A stretch of DNA of 64,000 nucleotides from Ferrovum sp. JA12 (GTDB taxonomy: Bacteria > Pseudomonadota > Gammaproteobacteria > Burkholderiales > Ferrovaceae). The notes under the pieces were generated by a model, which saw only the letters and a program-made list of their open reading frames with translations, did not search any database and was not told the DNA's origin. Of the stretch, positions 42,663 through 52,039 are shown in pieces; the stretch's first letter is position 1, and each line of letters starts with the position of its first letter. The position numbers and the translations under genes were made by a program. The stretch spans positions 806,001 to 870,000 of the forward strand of contig NZ_LJWX01000001.1 of the NCBI RefSeq assembly GCF_001431705.1, in the 5' to 3' direction.

Positions 42663-45221
42663 CGTTAACGCATCAATTAATTCTTGGCGAATAGTGTCTC
42701 GGATATCAAGTCGTTCTAAACCTTTATCATCAAGAATGAAAATATCTTCAACTCTCTCTCCAAGGGTATTTATACGAGCACTTTTTAAACTAATTTGGTG
42801 CTCTACCAATACTCGGGCAATTCTATACAGTAGTCCAGGTCTATCACCCGCCACGATGGTTAAGGATCGATCTTGATTTCGCTCTCTCTCGCCAAAATGA
42901 ACCATCACTGTGATGGGGAAATGTTGTAGATGTCTTGAAATTCGAGAATTAAGAACCGCCTCAAGGGGGCTTTGTTGTTCAAGTCTTTGTTGCAATTCTT
43001 CTTCGATACGTTTAATCACATTACGATAATGATCGTTTTCTGCGCTGCGATGAACTATCTGAAAGGTATCTAGTGCATAGCCATTGAGGGCAGTATGAAT
43101 CTTTGCCTCCTGAATGGTATAGGCTATTTTTTCAAAATAACCGCAGATTCGAGCGAACAATGCCGTTTGATCTGGAGCGTAGATGAGTACTTGGATTCCT
43201 TCACCCAAGGGCGACAAGCGAGCCTTAACAACGGATCTTTTAACCTCTATGACCCCTTGAAGAGATCTGGCTTGCCAAGTGATTTCTTTCTCGTCATAGC
43301 GTTGAAAGTAGTGAGAGTCTACGATTTGCCAGAGTTTGATTTGATTTGGGTTAGTTAAACCATAATGCTTTAATGTGTATTCAACTTTTTTCTTTTTATC
43401 TTCAATTTCCGTATCAATATCCGTTTGATGCCCTGAAAAATAGCGCTCAGTTAATCGATAAAGATCTTCAAGTAATTTTGCTTTCCAAGCATTCCATACT
43501 TTGGGACTCGTCCCCCTGACATCAGCTACGGTGAGAAGATATAAAGCCGTGAGGTGTCTTTTATCTTGTGTTCTGTAGGCAAATTTTTCTATGACTTCAG
43601 GATCTGATAAATCTTGTTTTTGTGCTACCGAAGACATGCGTAAATGATTTTCCACCAACCATGTAACCAAATCAGTATCTGGCTTAGACAAGCAATGGGT
43701 GTTGCAAAAGGCTTGAGCATCCACACACCCTAAGGTTGAATGATCCCCACCGCGGCCCTTAGCAATGTCATGAAATAGTGCGGCGATATAAAGGAGATCA
43801 ACTCTGTCAAATTGACGCATTAAGATCGAACAAAAGGGAAATTCATGATCATACTGCGGGACTGCAAAGCGTCTTAAATTTGTTAATACACGAAGAATGT
43901 GCTCATCGACGGTATAAACATGAAATAAATCATGCTGCATTTGCCCTTCAATTTTGCCAAATGAAGGGATATATCTGCCCAAAATGCCGAAATAATTCAT
44001 GCGCTTTAATACCTCGGCTGTCCTTAAGGGCTGCCGCAGAATTTCCATAAACAGGGCTTGATTGTCAGGATTAGCACGAAATGAATGATTGATTAATTTT
44101 TGTGCACGCCACAAATCCCTAATGACGCTGGGTGTAAAACCCCGCAGTTTTGGATATTTTTGAAGCATCAAAAAACCCTCAAAAATATATTGAGGTTTTA
44201 GGCTAAAAAGATTCTCAGGAATAGTTCCTAGTAAATCATTCTGGCGAATAAAATGTGTGGATAAAGTCTGTTGTTGGCTAAATCCTTGTGTATGGGTGAT
44301 GTGTGTTTTGACCTGTTCAATGATAATGGTGTTGATGATTAATACAGATTTTGCAATTTGATAGTATTGTTGCATCATCAACTCACTGGCACGACGATTG
44401 TCTTTATCTTTAAATCCGAGCTCCTCTGCTAGGGGGTTTTGATAATCAAAAAGCAATCTATCTTCACGTCTTTTAGTAAGATAATGAAGTCGTATTCTTA
44501 GGTTAGCAAGATATTTAATTAACGTTTTTATTTTTTTTATTTCTGGTTCAAATAAAATTCCAGCTTTAATTAGATCTTGCCAAGTGTTGCCATAGCCCGC
44601 CCCCCATGATAACCAAATAATAGAATGTAAATCTCTTATCCCTCCAGGGCTTTCTTTAATGTGAGGTTCTAAATTAAAGGCTGTATCATTATATTTGTGG
44701 TGTCTATCTTGTTGTTCTTTAATTTTGTCAGCAATAAATTGTTTTAAATCTAAGGTGGTAAACAAACTGTTTTGCAATTGTATGATGTGTTTTATTTGTC
44801 CGCATACCAAGCGTGAGTCAATAAGGGTAGTGGCAATTGTAATATCCAGTTGAGCCACCATTAGACATTCTTTTATTGTCCGCACGCTGTGCCCAACCTC
44901 AAGACCAATATCCCAAAACAAACTAATAAGTGATTCGATCTTTTCGGAATCCTCTTGATTTAAATTGTTTTCAATCAATAGAAGTAAATCAATATCCGAG
45001 AAAGGGAATAATTCAGCACGACCATATCCCCCAACTGCTACTAGGCTCATTTCACCAGTAAAATGATAGGCTTGCCAGATCTGTTTTAAGACCTTGTCGA
45101 CAACTTCTGTCCATCTTTTCAATAGTGAATGAGGATTAGGATTTAAATAATACTGTTCTTTTAAGGATTCTTTTTGCCTAGCAAGGTGTTGTCTAATTTC
45201 TTTTACGTCAATATTTGTCAT
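42660..45221 (-). CDS. glnD: PII uridylyltransferase / uridylyl-removing enzyme
   Basis: Glutamine sensor that uridylylates or deuridylylates PII, and so controls GlnE and nitrogen transcription. The 853 residues show the nucleotidyltransferase motif GGYGRAELFPFSDIDLLLL (about 67-85), the HD domain with HDIAKGRGGDHSTLG (about 480-495), and two C-terminal ACT domains (one starts near GIQVLIYAPDQTALFARI, the last near LTIVAGDRPGLLYRIARV). I prefer the ATG at 45221 because it overlaps the map stop as ATGA; an in-frame ATG at 45242 would add seven residues. It forms a map-glnD pair. Confidence 0.96.
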   Translation of the reverse strand: MTNIDVKEIRQHLARQKESLKEQYYLNPNPHSLLKRWTEVVDKVLKQIWQAYHFTGEMSLVAVGGYGRAELFPFSDIDLLLLIENNLNQEDSEKIESLISLFWDIGLEVGHSVRTIKECLMVAQLDITIATTLIDSRLVCGQIKHIIQLQNSLFTTLDLKQFIADKIKEQQDRHHKYNDTAFNLEPHIKESPGGIRDLHSIIWLSWGAGYGNTWQDLIKAGILFEPEIKKIKTLIKYLANLRIRLHYLTKRREDRLLFDYQNPLAEELGFKDKDNRRASELMMQQYYQIAKSVLIINTIIIEQVKTHITHTQGFSQQQTLSTHFIRQNDLLGTIPENLFSLKPQYIFEGFLMLQKYPKLRGFTPSVIRDLWRAQKLINHSFRANPDNQALFMEILRQPLRTAEVLKRMNYFGILGRYIPSFGKIEGQMQHDLFHVYTVDEHILRVLTNLRRFAVPQYDHEFPFCSILMRQFDRVDLLYIAALFHDIAKGRGGDHSTLGCVDAQAFCNTHCLSKPDTDLVTWLVENHLRMSSVAQKQDLSDPEVIEKFAYRTQDKRHLTALYLLTVADVRGTSPKVWNAWKAKLLEDLYRLTERYFSGHQTDIDTEIEDKKKKVEYTLKHYGLTNPNQIKLWQIVDSHYFQRYDEKEITWQARSLQGVIEVKRSVVKARLSPLGEGIQVLIYAPDQTALFARICGYFEKIAYTIQEAKIHTALNGYALDTFQIVHRSAENDHYRNVIKRIEEELQQRLEQQSPLEAVLNSRISRHLQHFPITVMVHFGERERNQDRSLTIVAGDRPGLLYRIARVLVEHQISLKSARINTLGERVEDIFILDDKGLERLDIRDTIRQELIDALT

Positions 45222-46012
45222 AGTGTGGGGGGTGGTGGACATCCTGCAGAGTGGGTTAATACCTCATAACCTGTATCAGTGACTAAAACAGTGTGTTCCC
45301 ATTGCGCCGAGAGACTGTGGTCAGCCGTGACAATTGTCCATCCGTCAGCCAACTGTCTGATGTCTTTTTTACCTGCATTAATCATAGGTTCAATGGTAAA
45401 AATCATACCTGGTCGGAGTTTTAATCCTGAGCCTTTTCTGCCATAGTGTAAAACTTGAGGATCCTCATGAAATTCTTTACCGATACCATGACCACAAAAC
45501 TCCCTGACTACACTAAACCCAGCATTTTCAGCATAGGTTTGAATGGCCGCCCCAATGTCACCTAAAAAAGCATCGGGTTTCACTTGTTCAATACCAATCC
45601 ACATGGACTCAAAAGTCACTTGACATAAACGCTGTGCTTGCACGCTCCCTTCACCCACAATAAACATTCGGCTTGTGTCTCCGTGAAAGCCATCTTTGAT
45701 AACGGTAATATCAAGGTTAACAATATCGCCATTTTTTAAGACTTTAGTACCTGGGATGCCATGGCAAACCTGATGGTTAACGGAGGTACAAATGGATTTT
45801 GGATAAGGAGAGTATCCCGGGGGGCAATAGTTCAAGGGGGCGGGAATGGTATGCTGTACGTCGACCATATAGTCATGGCATAGCCGATCAAGTTCTCCTG
45901 TTGATACCCCCGCTTTCACAAAAGGGCTAATATAATCAAGCACTTCGCTAGCTAGTTGGCCAGCAATGCGCATTGCCGCTATTTCTTCATTGTTTTTAAT
46001 ATGTATTGTCAT
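45218..46012 (-). CDS. map: Methionine aminopeptidase, type I
   Basis: Removes the initiator methionine after deformylation. The 264 residues have the pita-bread fold motifs: LNYCPPGYSPYPKSICTSVN, VNLDITVIKDGFHGDTSRMF with the paired aspartate ligands, GHGIGKEFHEDP with the histidine ligand, FTIEPMINAGK with a glutamate ligand, and the final WEHTVLVTDTG with the last glutamate. No extra N-terminal zinc-finger domain is present (type Ia). It is divergent from rpsB, the standard proteobacterial order, and overlaps glnD by four bases. Confidence 0.97.
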   Translation of the reverse strand: MTIHIKNNEEIAAMRIAGQLASEVLDYISPFVKAGVSTGELDRLCHDYMVDVQHTIPAPLNYCPPGYSPYPKSICTSVNHQVCHGIPGTKVLKNGDIVNLDITVIKDGFHGDTSRMFIVGEGSVQAQRLCQVTFESMWIGIEQVKPDAFLGDIGAAIQTYAENAGFSVVREFCGHGIGKEFHEDPQVLHYGRKGSGLKLRPGMIFTIEPMINAGKKDIRQLADGWTIVTADHSLSAQWEHTVLVTDTGYEVLTHSAGCPPPPTL

Positions 46013-46064
46013 GGGGTTACCGGTTATAAATTTCCAATGATTATAGCATTTTAGTGGCTATTTC

Positions 46065-46093
46065 TTGAAAGCAACCCCTGAAAGTGCTAAAAT
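46065..46093 (+). promoter_or_regulatory. Strong sigma-70 promoter for rpsB, with extended -10
   Basis: TTGAAA (46065-46070), a 17-base spacer and TAAAAT (46088-46093) match the consensus closely. TG at 46085-46086, one base before the -10, makes it an extended -10. Transcription should begin near 46100, leaving a leader of about 160 bases before the rpsB ATG. Confidence 0.75.
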
Positions 46094-46099
46094 AAAGGG

Positions 46100-46258
46100 C
46101 TTTTGTTAATACATACATATTGGTGTATTACTTAAAAAAACGATGGGCTTAAACTATTAGCTCAATTTTAACGACTCATGCCGACAACATGTTAGGGTGC
46201 TTTTTTGGAAAAGTAAATTGGTCGGCAGAGGCTCAACCCTTACGCTAAGGAGTGTTTT
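46100..46258 (+). promoter_or_regulatory. rpsB leader with inverted repeats, possible S2 autoregulatory region
   Basis: The leader contains TAATACA/TGTATTA (46107-46113 with 46124-46130) and TGCCGAC/GTCGGCA (46179-46185 with 46221-46227), the latter enclosing a T-run (46199-46206) and ending 31 bases before the start codon. In E. coli, S2 represses rpsB-tsf through a structured leader. A similar role here is inferred from length, promoter type and paired segments. AAGGAG at 46247-46252 is the ribosome-binding site. Confidence 0.5.
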
Positions 46259-46999
46259 ATGTCAGTAACAATGCGTCAAATGTTAGAAGCAGGTGTTCAT
46301 TTTGGGCATCAAACCCGTTTTTGGAATCCAAAAATGGCCCCGTATATTTTTGGTCATCGCAATAAAATTCATATTATCAATCTTGAAAAAACTCTGCCTA
46401 TGTATCAAGAGGCAATGAAGTTTGTTCGGCAAATAGCAAGTAATAAAGGGACTGTTTTGTTTGTTGGGACAAAGCGTCAGGCTAGAGAGATTGTTCGTGA
46501 GGAAGCTTTGCGGAGTAATTCTCCGTTTGTTGATCATCGTTGGTTGGGTGGGATGTTAACTAACTTTAAAACTGTTAAACAGTCCATTAAACGTTTGAAC
46601 GAGTTAACAACCATGACGACAGATGGAACGTTGGACAAGTTGCCTAAAAAAGAAGCTTTAAATTATCAGCGAGAGCTTGAGAAGCTTGAGCGCAGTTTGG
46701 GTGGGTTTAAGGATATGCAAGGCGTTCCTGACGCGATGTTTGTGATTGATGTGGGTTATCAAAAAAACGCTATTGTTGAAGCTCGTAAATTAGGGATTCC
46801 TATTATTGGTGTGGTTGATACTAATAACTCAGTAGAAGGTGTGGATTACGTTATTCCTGGTAATGATGATTCAACCCGTGCTATCCGTCTTTATGCTCGT
46901 GGTGTGGCTGATGCCATTTTAGAAGGTCGCGCACAAAGTATTTCTGAATTGATTAAAGGTGAAGAATACGAGGAAGTCGTTGAGCCTGCACAAGAGTAA
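46259..46999 (+). CDS. rpsB: 30S ribosomal protein S2
   Basis: Small-subunit ribosomal protein. The 246 residues carry the S2 signatures: [25 protein letters not shown] near the start, [28 protein letters not shown], and the late [33 protein letters not shown]. The start follows AAGGAGTGTTTT. tsf begins 38 bases later, and no strong terminator-like hairpin is seen between them. The long upstream leader suggests S2 feedback on both genes. Confidence 0.98.
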   Translation: MSVTMRQMLEAGVHFGHQTRFWNPKMAPYIFGHRNKIHIINLEKTLPMYQEAMKFVRQIASNKGTVLFVGTKRQAREIVREEALRSNSPFVDHRWLGGMLTNFKTVKQSIKRLNELTTMTTDGTLDKLPKKEALNYQRELEKLERSLGGFKDMQGVPDAMFVIDVGYQKNAIVEARKLGIPIIGVVDTNNSVEGVDYVIPGNDDSTRAIRLYARGVADAILEGRAQSISELIKGEEYEEVVEPAQE

Positions 47000-47037
47000 G
47001 TTATTGTTTTAATTGAGAGAAGTTTAAGGAGTTTAAA

Positions 47038-47925
47038 ATGGCGGAAATTACCGCAAGTTTAGTGAAAGAGCTGCGTGAATTAACGGGGCTTGGCATGATG
47101 GAGTGTAAAAAAGCGCTTACAGAGGCTGATGGTGATATTAAAGCTGCTGAAGACCTGCTGAGGATTCGTAGTGGTGCTAAAGCCAGTAAAGCGGCTGGTC
47201 GTGTTACAGCCGAAGGGGTGGTGGCAACCTACTTAAATAGCCAGGGAAACCTCGGTGTTATGGTTGAAGTGAATTGCGAGACGGATTTTGTTGGTAAAAA
47301 CGATGATTTCGTGTCCTTTGCTAAAGCGGCTGCAGAGTGCGTGGCTCATGCCGATGTGATTGATGTTGAGCAATTAAGCCAGTGTAAAACCTCGTCGGGA
47401 GAGATCCTTGAGGAAGCCAGGAAAGCGTTGGTAATGAAGTTGGGTGAAAACATTACCATTCGTCGCTTTGTGAGGTTTAATGCAACCGGTCGTTTAGCAC
47501 AGTACCTTCATGGGTCAAAAATCGGAGTGATGATTGATGTGGAAGGGGGTGATGATGCCTTAGGTAAAGATTTGGCTATGCATATTGCGGCCAGTAAGCC
47601 TATTTGTGTATCAAAAGAACAAGTGCCTGCAGAAGTGCTTGATAAAGAGCGTGAAATTTATACGGCGCAAGCTGCTGAATCTGGTAAACCAGCTGAAATC
47701 GTCGCTAAAATGGTGGACGGTAGAATTGCTAAATACTTAGCTGAAGTTACGCTGCTGGGTCAACCTTTCGTGAAAGATCCTGACCAGACGGTTGAAAAAC
47801 TCTTGACTGTTAAAAAAGCAAAAGTTCATGCCTTTACTATGTATGTGGTGGGTGAGGGGATTGAGAAGAAGAGCGAAGATTTTGCGGCTGAAGTAGCTGC
47901 CGCAGCAGGGGCGGCAATAGCCTAA
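47038..47925 (+). CDS. tsf: Translation elongation factor Ts
   Basis: Guanine nucleotide exchange factor for EF-Tu. The 295 residues begin with the UBA-like helix region ([35 protein letters not shown]), followed by the core with [16 protein letters not shown], the central [13 protein letters not shown] and the EF-Tu-binding [18 protein letters not shown] near 240-255. AAGGAG lies eight bases before the ATG. Length matches other betaproteobacterial EF-Ts. pyrH follows after four bases. Confidence 0.98.
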   Translation: MAEITASLVKELRELTGLGMMECKKALTEADGDIKAAEDLLRIRSGAKASKAAGRVTAEGVVATYLNSQGNLGVMVEVNCETDFVGKNDDFVSFAKAAAECVAHADVIDVEQLSQCKTSSGEILEEARKALVMKLGENITIRRFVRFNATGRLAQYLHGSKIGVMIDVEGGDDALGKDLAMHIAASKPICVSKEQVPAEVLDKEREIYTAQAAESGKPAEIVAKMVDGRIAKYLAEVTLLGQPFVKDPDQTVEKLLTVKKAKVHAFTMYVVGEGIEKKSEDFAAEVAAAAGAAIA

Positions 47926-47929
47926 TCTT

Positions 47930-48646
47930 ATGATGCAACCCGTTTACAAACGTATCTTAGTCAAGTTGTCAGGGGAAGCCCTGATGGGTTCTGATGCGTA
48001 CGGGATTAATCGCGCCACGATCGACCGTATTGTGGCGCAACTCGCTGAGGTTCAACAACTCGGTGTTCAATTGGCTATAGTCATTGGCGGTGGCAATATT
48101 TTCCGTGGCGTTGCTTTAGGTGCGGAAGGGATGGACCGTGCAACTGCAGATTATATGGGGATGTTGGCTACGGTTATGAACGCCCTCGCTCTACAAGATG
48201 CCATGAAACGAGTTGGTTTGGTTAGCCGAGTTCAGTCTGCTTTACATGTGGATCAAGTTGCAGAGCCCTATATTAGAGGCAAAGCTTTACGTTATCTTGA
48301 AGATGGCCGTGTAGTGATTTTTGCGGCAGGCACGGGAAATCCTTTTTTCACCACAGACACTGCGGCCGCATTACGTGGCATGGAAATGAATGTTGATGTA
48401 GTTCTCAAGGCCACTAAAGTGGATGGTATTTACACTGCCGATCCGATTAAGGACTCTCAAGCTAAGCGATATGATTTCTTAACTTTTGAAGAGGCTATAG
48501 TCAATAACTTGCAAGTAATGGATGCTACGGCATTAACTTTATGTCGTGATCAAAATATGCCCTTGTGTGTGTTTAGCATATTTAAGGAAGGCGCACTAAA
48601 ACGTATTATTATGGGTGAGCCTGAGGGAACATTTGTTAGGAATTAA
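47930..48646 (+). CDS. pyrH: Uridylate kinase
   Basis: Hexameric UMP kinase of the amino-acid-kinase fold, making UDP. The 238 residues show [14 protein letters not shown] at the start, [11 protein letters not shown] at about 50-60, [16 protein letters not shown] for the phosphate site and [15 protein letters not shown]. Two adjacent ATG codons (47930 and 47933) are possible starts. It is placed between tsf and frr as in most proteobacteria. In this cluster its product UTP/UMP pool also feeds the UDP-sugar steps of LpxA-LpxD and GalU. Confidence 0.97.
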   Translation: MMQPVYKRILVKLSGEALMGSDAYGINRATIDRIVAQLAEVQQLGVQLAIVIGGGNIFRGVALGAEGMDRATADYMGMLATVMNALALQDAMKRVGLVSRVQSALHVDQVAEPYIRGKALRYLEDGRVVIFAAGTGNPFFTTDTAAALRGMEMNVDVVLKATKVDGIYTADPIKDSQAKRYDFLTFEEAIVNNLQVMDATALTLCRDQNMPLCVFSIFKEGALKRIIMGEPEGTFVRN

Positions 48647-48660
48647 TTGGAGCCAGTCGA

Positions 48661-49218
48661 ATGATTGCTGACGTAAAAAAAACAGCCGAACAAAAAATGG
48701 CTAAATCCATTGAAACATTGAAATTAGATTTGTCAAAAGTGAGAACTGGACGTGCTCATGCGGGTTTGCTCGATCATGTCATGGTGGACTACTACGGTAC
48801 CCCCACAGCGGTGAACCAAGTAGCGAATGTTAATTTGATTGATGCAAGAACAATTGGCGTTTCTCCTTACGAAAAGCATTTACTGTCAGCCATCGAAAAA
48901 GCAATACGGGATGCTGATTTGGGGTTAAACCCAGCTAGTCAGGGTGACTTGATTCGAGTGCCGATGCCCGCTTTGACGGAGGAAAGACGTAGGGATTTAA
49001 CCAAAGTTGTTAAGTCTGAGGCTGAAAATGCTAGAGTTGCAGTGAGAAATATTCGTCGTGACGCAATCAGTCAATTAAAAGATTTGCTTAAGTCCAAATC
49101 AATTTCTGAGGACGATGATCGTCGAGCTCAGGATGACATACAAAAAATAACCGATAAATTTATTGCAGAAATTGATAAATTGTTGACTGTCAAAGAATCG
49201 GAATTAATGGCGGTATAA
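48661..49218 (+). CDS. frr: Ribosome recycling factor
   Basis: With EF-G it splits post-termination ribosomes. The 185 residues have the tRNA-mimic layout: domain I helices with [27 protein letters not shown] at the start, the small domain II (about 30-105) with TPLNQVANV-like [24 protein letters not shown], and the returning helices with [30 protein letters not shown]. Size is exactly that of the family. uppS starts 25 bases downstream. Confidence 0.98.
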   Translation: MIADVKKTAEQKMAKSIETLKLDLSKVRTGRAHAGLLDHVMVDYYGTPTAVNQVANVNLIDARTIGVSPYEKHLLSAIEKAIRDADLGLNPASQGDLIRVPMPALTEERRRDLTKVVKSEAENARVAVRNIRRDAISQLKDLLKSKSISEDDDRRAQDDIQKITDKFIAEIDKLLTVKESELMAV

Positions 49219-49243
49219 ATTTTATTTCACCTGAGGATTTGCC

Positions 49244-50026
49244 ATGAGTCACATCAATAGCTCTACCCTAGCAATTCCTGAGGTTGGATCAATTCCAAGG
49301 CATGTGGCTGTGATCATGGATGGTAACGGTCGTTGGGCTCGAAATAAATTATTGCCAAGAATCATGGGCCATCGGCGTGGTGTCGATTCTCTCAGGACTC
49401 TGGTTAAGTCCGCCATGGATATGGGTATTTCTTATATTACTCTTTTTGCTTTTAGTAGCGAGAATTGGCGACGTCCCTCCGATGAAGTCTCCATGTTAAT
49501 GCAGCTCTTTTTAACGGTATTAAAAAAGGAAATTACTCGCTTACACCGCCATAACATCCGTTTAAAAGTGATTGGTGACGTATCTCAGTTTGATGCAACT
49601 CTTCAAGAGGTGATTCGAGCTTCTGTACAATTAACGCAACACAACACTCAGTTAACCCTTACTATTGCCGCGAATTACGGTGGTCGTTGGGATGTATTGC
49701 AAGCTGTCAATGCACTACTGCAATCAAAACCCCATATGAAAAACGAGGCGATTACAGAAAGTGATTTACTTCCCTTTTTGTCAACGAGTGATATTCCTGA
49801 ACCCGATTTGTTTATTCGTACAGGGGGGGAGAAACGAATGAGTAATTTTTTATTGTGGCAATTGGCTTATACCGAGCTTTATTTCACTGATACCCTATGG
49901 CCTGACTTTAACGAATCGAGTCTAAGAGAAGCGGTACTGTCTTATCAATTAAGAGAAAGACGATTCGGTAGAACCAGTGAACAAGTGATCCATTCAAACT
50001 GGCCTAGTGTGTCTACGGCTTTATAA
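49244..50026 (+). CDS. uppS: Undecaprenyl diphosphate synthase
   Basis: cis-Prenyltransferase that makes the C55 lipid carrier for peptidoglycan and O-antigen. The 260 residues contain the FPP-site motif HVAVIMDGNGRWARNK (with the catalytic Asp), GHRRGVDSLR, LFAFSSENWRRP, and the C-terminal PDLFIRTGGEKRMSNFLLWQLAYTE. The glutamine usual in RTGGEQR is lysine here, a mild variation. The start follows TGAGGATTTGCC. cdsA begins three bases after its stop. Confidence 0.96.
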   Translation: MSHINSSTLAIPEVGSIPRHVAVIMDGNGRWARNKLLPRIMGHRRGVDSLRTLVKSAMDMGISYITLFAFSSENWRRPSDEVSMLMQLFLTVLKKEITRLHRHNIRLKVIGDVSQFDATLQEVIRASVQLTQHNTQLTLTIAANYGGRWDVLQAVNALLQSKPHMKNEAITESDLLPFLSTSDIPEPDLFIRTGGEKRMSNFLLWQLAYTELYFTDTLWPDFNESSLREAVLSYQLRERRFGRTSEQVIHSNWPSVSTAL

Positions 50027-50029
50027 GAA

Positions 50030-50851
50030 ATGTTAAAACAAAGAGTCGTGACGGCTTTTTTTTTATTCATGGGTATGGGCTGGGCACTTTTTTATACCTC
50101 GGAAAAACAATGGCTTGTCTTAGTGGCGCTAATTGCCATAGTCGCCTTATGGGAATGGGCACAGCTAGGTCGTTATTCTTTGCTTAATACTGGTTTATAT
50201 GTATTAGGCAGTATGGGAGTTTTTCTCCTCATACTGTTCCTTGATACTACGAATTCAATTATCCTGACGATAAATATTTTATCAGTGGCCTTTTGGCTGA
50301 TTATAGCTCCCCTTTGGTTAAAAAGAGGTTGGCACTTACAGAATAAGTGGACACATGCATTACTTGGGTGGTTACTGATTTTTGCGACTTTTTCTTCACT
50401 CTCGGTCATAAAACAATCTGGCGCCCTCCACTTACTGTTATTGTTTGGTGTTATTTGGTTGTCTGATAGTGCTGCCTACTTTGCCGGTAGATCTTTTGGG
50501 CGACACAAGTTAGCACCCAGTATTAGCCCTGGTAAAACTTGGGAAGGGGTAGCAGGGGCATTGTTTGCTGTTGGTTTATATGGTCTCTTTTTACAGTTAT
50601 TTTGGCCTTGGCAGAAAATCCCTTTAACCATTTGGATACAGGCTCATCCTATCTTGTTTTACAGCTTGTTGCTGACTATAGTGGCCTTTGGGATTGAGGG
50701 GGATTTGTTTGAATCTTGGTTAAAAAGATGTGTGGGGGTGAAAGATAGTGGATTTATTCTACCTGGTCATGGTGGTATTCTAGACCGAATTGACGCCCTC
50801 ATCGCAACGTTACCCATCATGGCTATTTGGACGCAGAGTTTGATTAAATAA
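50030..50851 (+). CDS. cdsA: Phosphatidate cytidylyltransferase (CDP-diglyceride synthase)
   Basis: Integral membrane enzyme that converts phosphatidate and CTP to CDP-diacylglycerol for phospholipid synthesis. The 273 residues are mostly hydrophobic, with about seven or eight membrane segments. The family signature is present near the C-terminus as DSGFILPGHGGILDRIDAL, and GRSFGRHKLAPSISPGKTWEGV lies at about 152-173. It sits between uppS and dxr with spacers of only three bases on each side, implying tight coupling. Confidence 0.95.
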   Translation: MLKQRVVTAFFLFMGMGWALFYTSEKQWLVLVALIAIVALWEWAQLGRYSLLNTGLYVLGSMGVFLLILFLDTTNSIILTINILSVAFWLIIAPLWLKRGWHLQNKWTHALLGWLLIFATFSSLSVIKQSGALHLLLLFGVIWLSDSAAYFAGRSFGRHKLAPSISPGKTWEGVAGALFAVGLYGLFLQLFWPWQKIPLTIWIQAHPILFYSLLLTIVAFGIEGDLFESWLKRCVGVKDSGFILPGHGGILDRIDALIATLPIMAIWTQSLIK

Positions 50852-50854
50852 TCT

Positions 50855-52036
50855 ATGACTAAGCCATCTATTACCATTTTAGGATCCACAGGGTCAATCG
50901 GGCGAAGCACTTTACAAGTGGTTGCTTTGCACCCTGATAAATATCAAATTTTTGCGTTAAGTGCCTTTAATAACGTTGAGCTACTCTTTGAACAATGTAA
51001 AGTATTTACACCTCATTACGCAGTTTTAGCTGCTATCACGCCTAACCCTGAACTTGATCAACGTTTTAAAGAAATTGGCGTTGAACTATTGTTTGGTCTT
51101 GATGCCCTTGAATACATTGCGGCACATGATACAGTGGATATTGTGATGGCAGCTATTGTTGGCGTAGCAGGATTACAGTCAACGCTGGCTGCGGCGCGTT
51201 GCGGTAAAAGAATTCTTCTGGCCAATAAAGAATCGCTGGTGGTGTCAGGAAAACTCTTGATTGATGCAGTGAAACAACATCATGCGACCTTATTACCTGT
51301 GGATAGCGAACATAATGCTATTTTTCAATCACTCCCAATAAACCATCAACAAGGGTTGGATCAGCATGGGATACGTAAAATTATTTTGACAGCTTCTGGC
51401 GGTCCTTTTTTACATAAACAATTCCATGAATTAACTCATATTACTCCAGAGCAAGCATGTAAACACCCTAACTGGAATATGGGTAAGAAAATCTCCGTAG
51501 ATTCAGCCACCATGATGAATAAGGCTTTGGAGTTGATTGAGGCCTGTTGGTTATTTAACGCATCGGCCTCTCAGGTGGAAGTCCTCATACACCCACAAAG
51601 CATCATACATTCTATGGTGACCTATAAAGATGGATCCGTTATTGCTCAATTAGGGTGTCCTGATATGCGTACTCCCATCGCCCACGCCCTGGCTTATCCA
51701 GAGAGAATTGAGTCGGGAGTTGAGATACTAGATCTGGCTAAAATTGGTACGTTACAGTTTGAAGCAGTAAATATGGAACGCTTTCCTGCTATACGCTTGG
51801 CTTATGAGGTAGTACAAACTGGTGGAACTGCCAGTGCTATTTTCAACGCAGCAAACGAAGTGGCAGTAGGAAGTTTTTTGGAGGGGGAGATACCCTTTAA
51901 CCATATTACAGAAATCATCGAAAGAGTACTGAACCACATGACAATGGGTCCTGTGGAGTCTCTGGCGGCCGTTTTGGCGGCTGACCACCAAGCAAGATTA
52001 GTTACTCAACAAATCATTAAGAAAAGTAAGGTATAG
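50855..52036 (+). CDS. dxr: 1-deoxy-D-xylulose 5-phosphate reductoisomerase
   Basis: Second enzyme of the MEP isoprenoid pathway, making methylerythritol phosphate with NADPH. The 393 residues begin with the dinucleotide motif ITILGSTGSIGRSTLQV, followed by LANKESLVVSG, the metal/substrate site PVDSEHNAIFQSL, TASGGPF, and MGKKISVDSATMMNKALE. Length fits the family. Its product ultimately supplies the isoprenoid substrate for UppS encoded two genes upstream. rseP follows after three bases. Confidence 0.97.
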   Translation: MTKPSITILGSTGSIGRSTLQVVALHPDKYQIFALSAFNNVELLFEQCKVFTPHYAVLAAITPNPELDQRFKEIGVELLFGLDALEYIAAHDTVDIVMAAIVGVAGLQSTLAAARCGKRILLANKESLVVSGKLLIDAVKQHHATLLPVDSEHNAIFQSLPINHQQGLDQHGIRKIILTASGGPFLHKQFHELTHITPEQACKHPNWNMGKKISVDSATMMNKALELIEACWLFNASASQVEVLIHPQSIIHSMVTYKDGSVIAQLGCPDMRTPIAHALAYPERIESGVEILDLAKIGTLQFEAVNMERFPAIRLAYEVVQTGGTASAIFNAANEVAVGSFLEGEIPFNHITEIIERVLNHMTMGPVESLAAVLAADHQARLVTQQIIKKSKV

Positions 52037-52039
52037 AAA

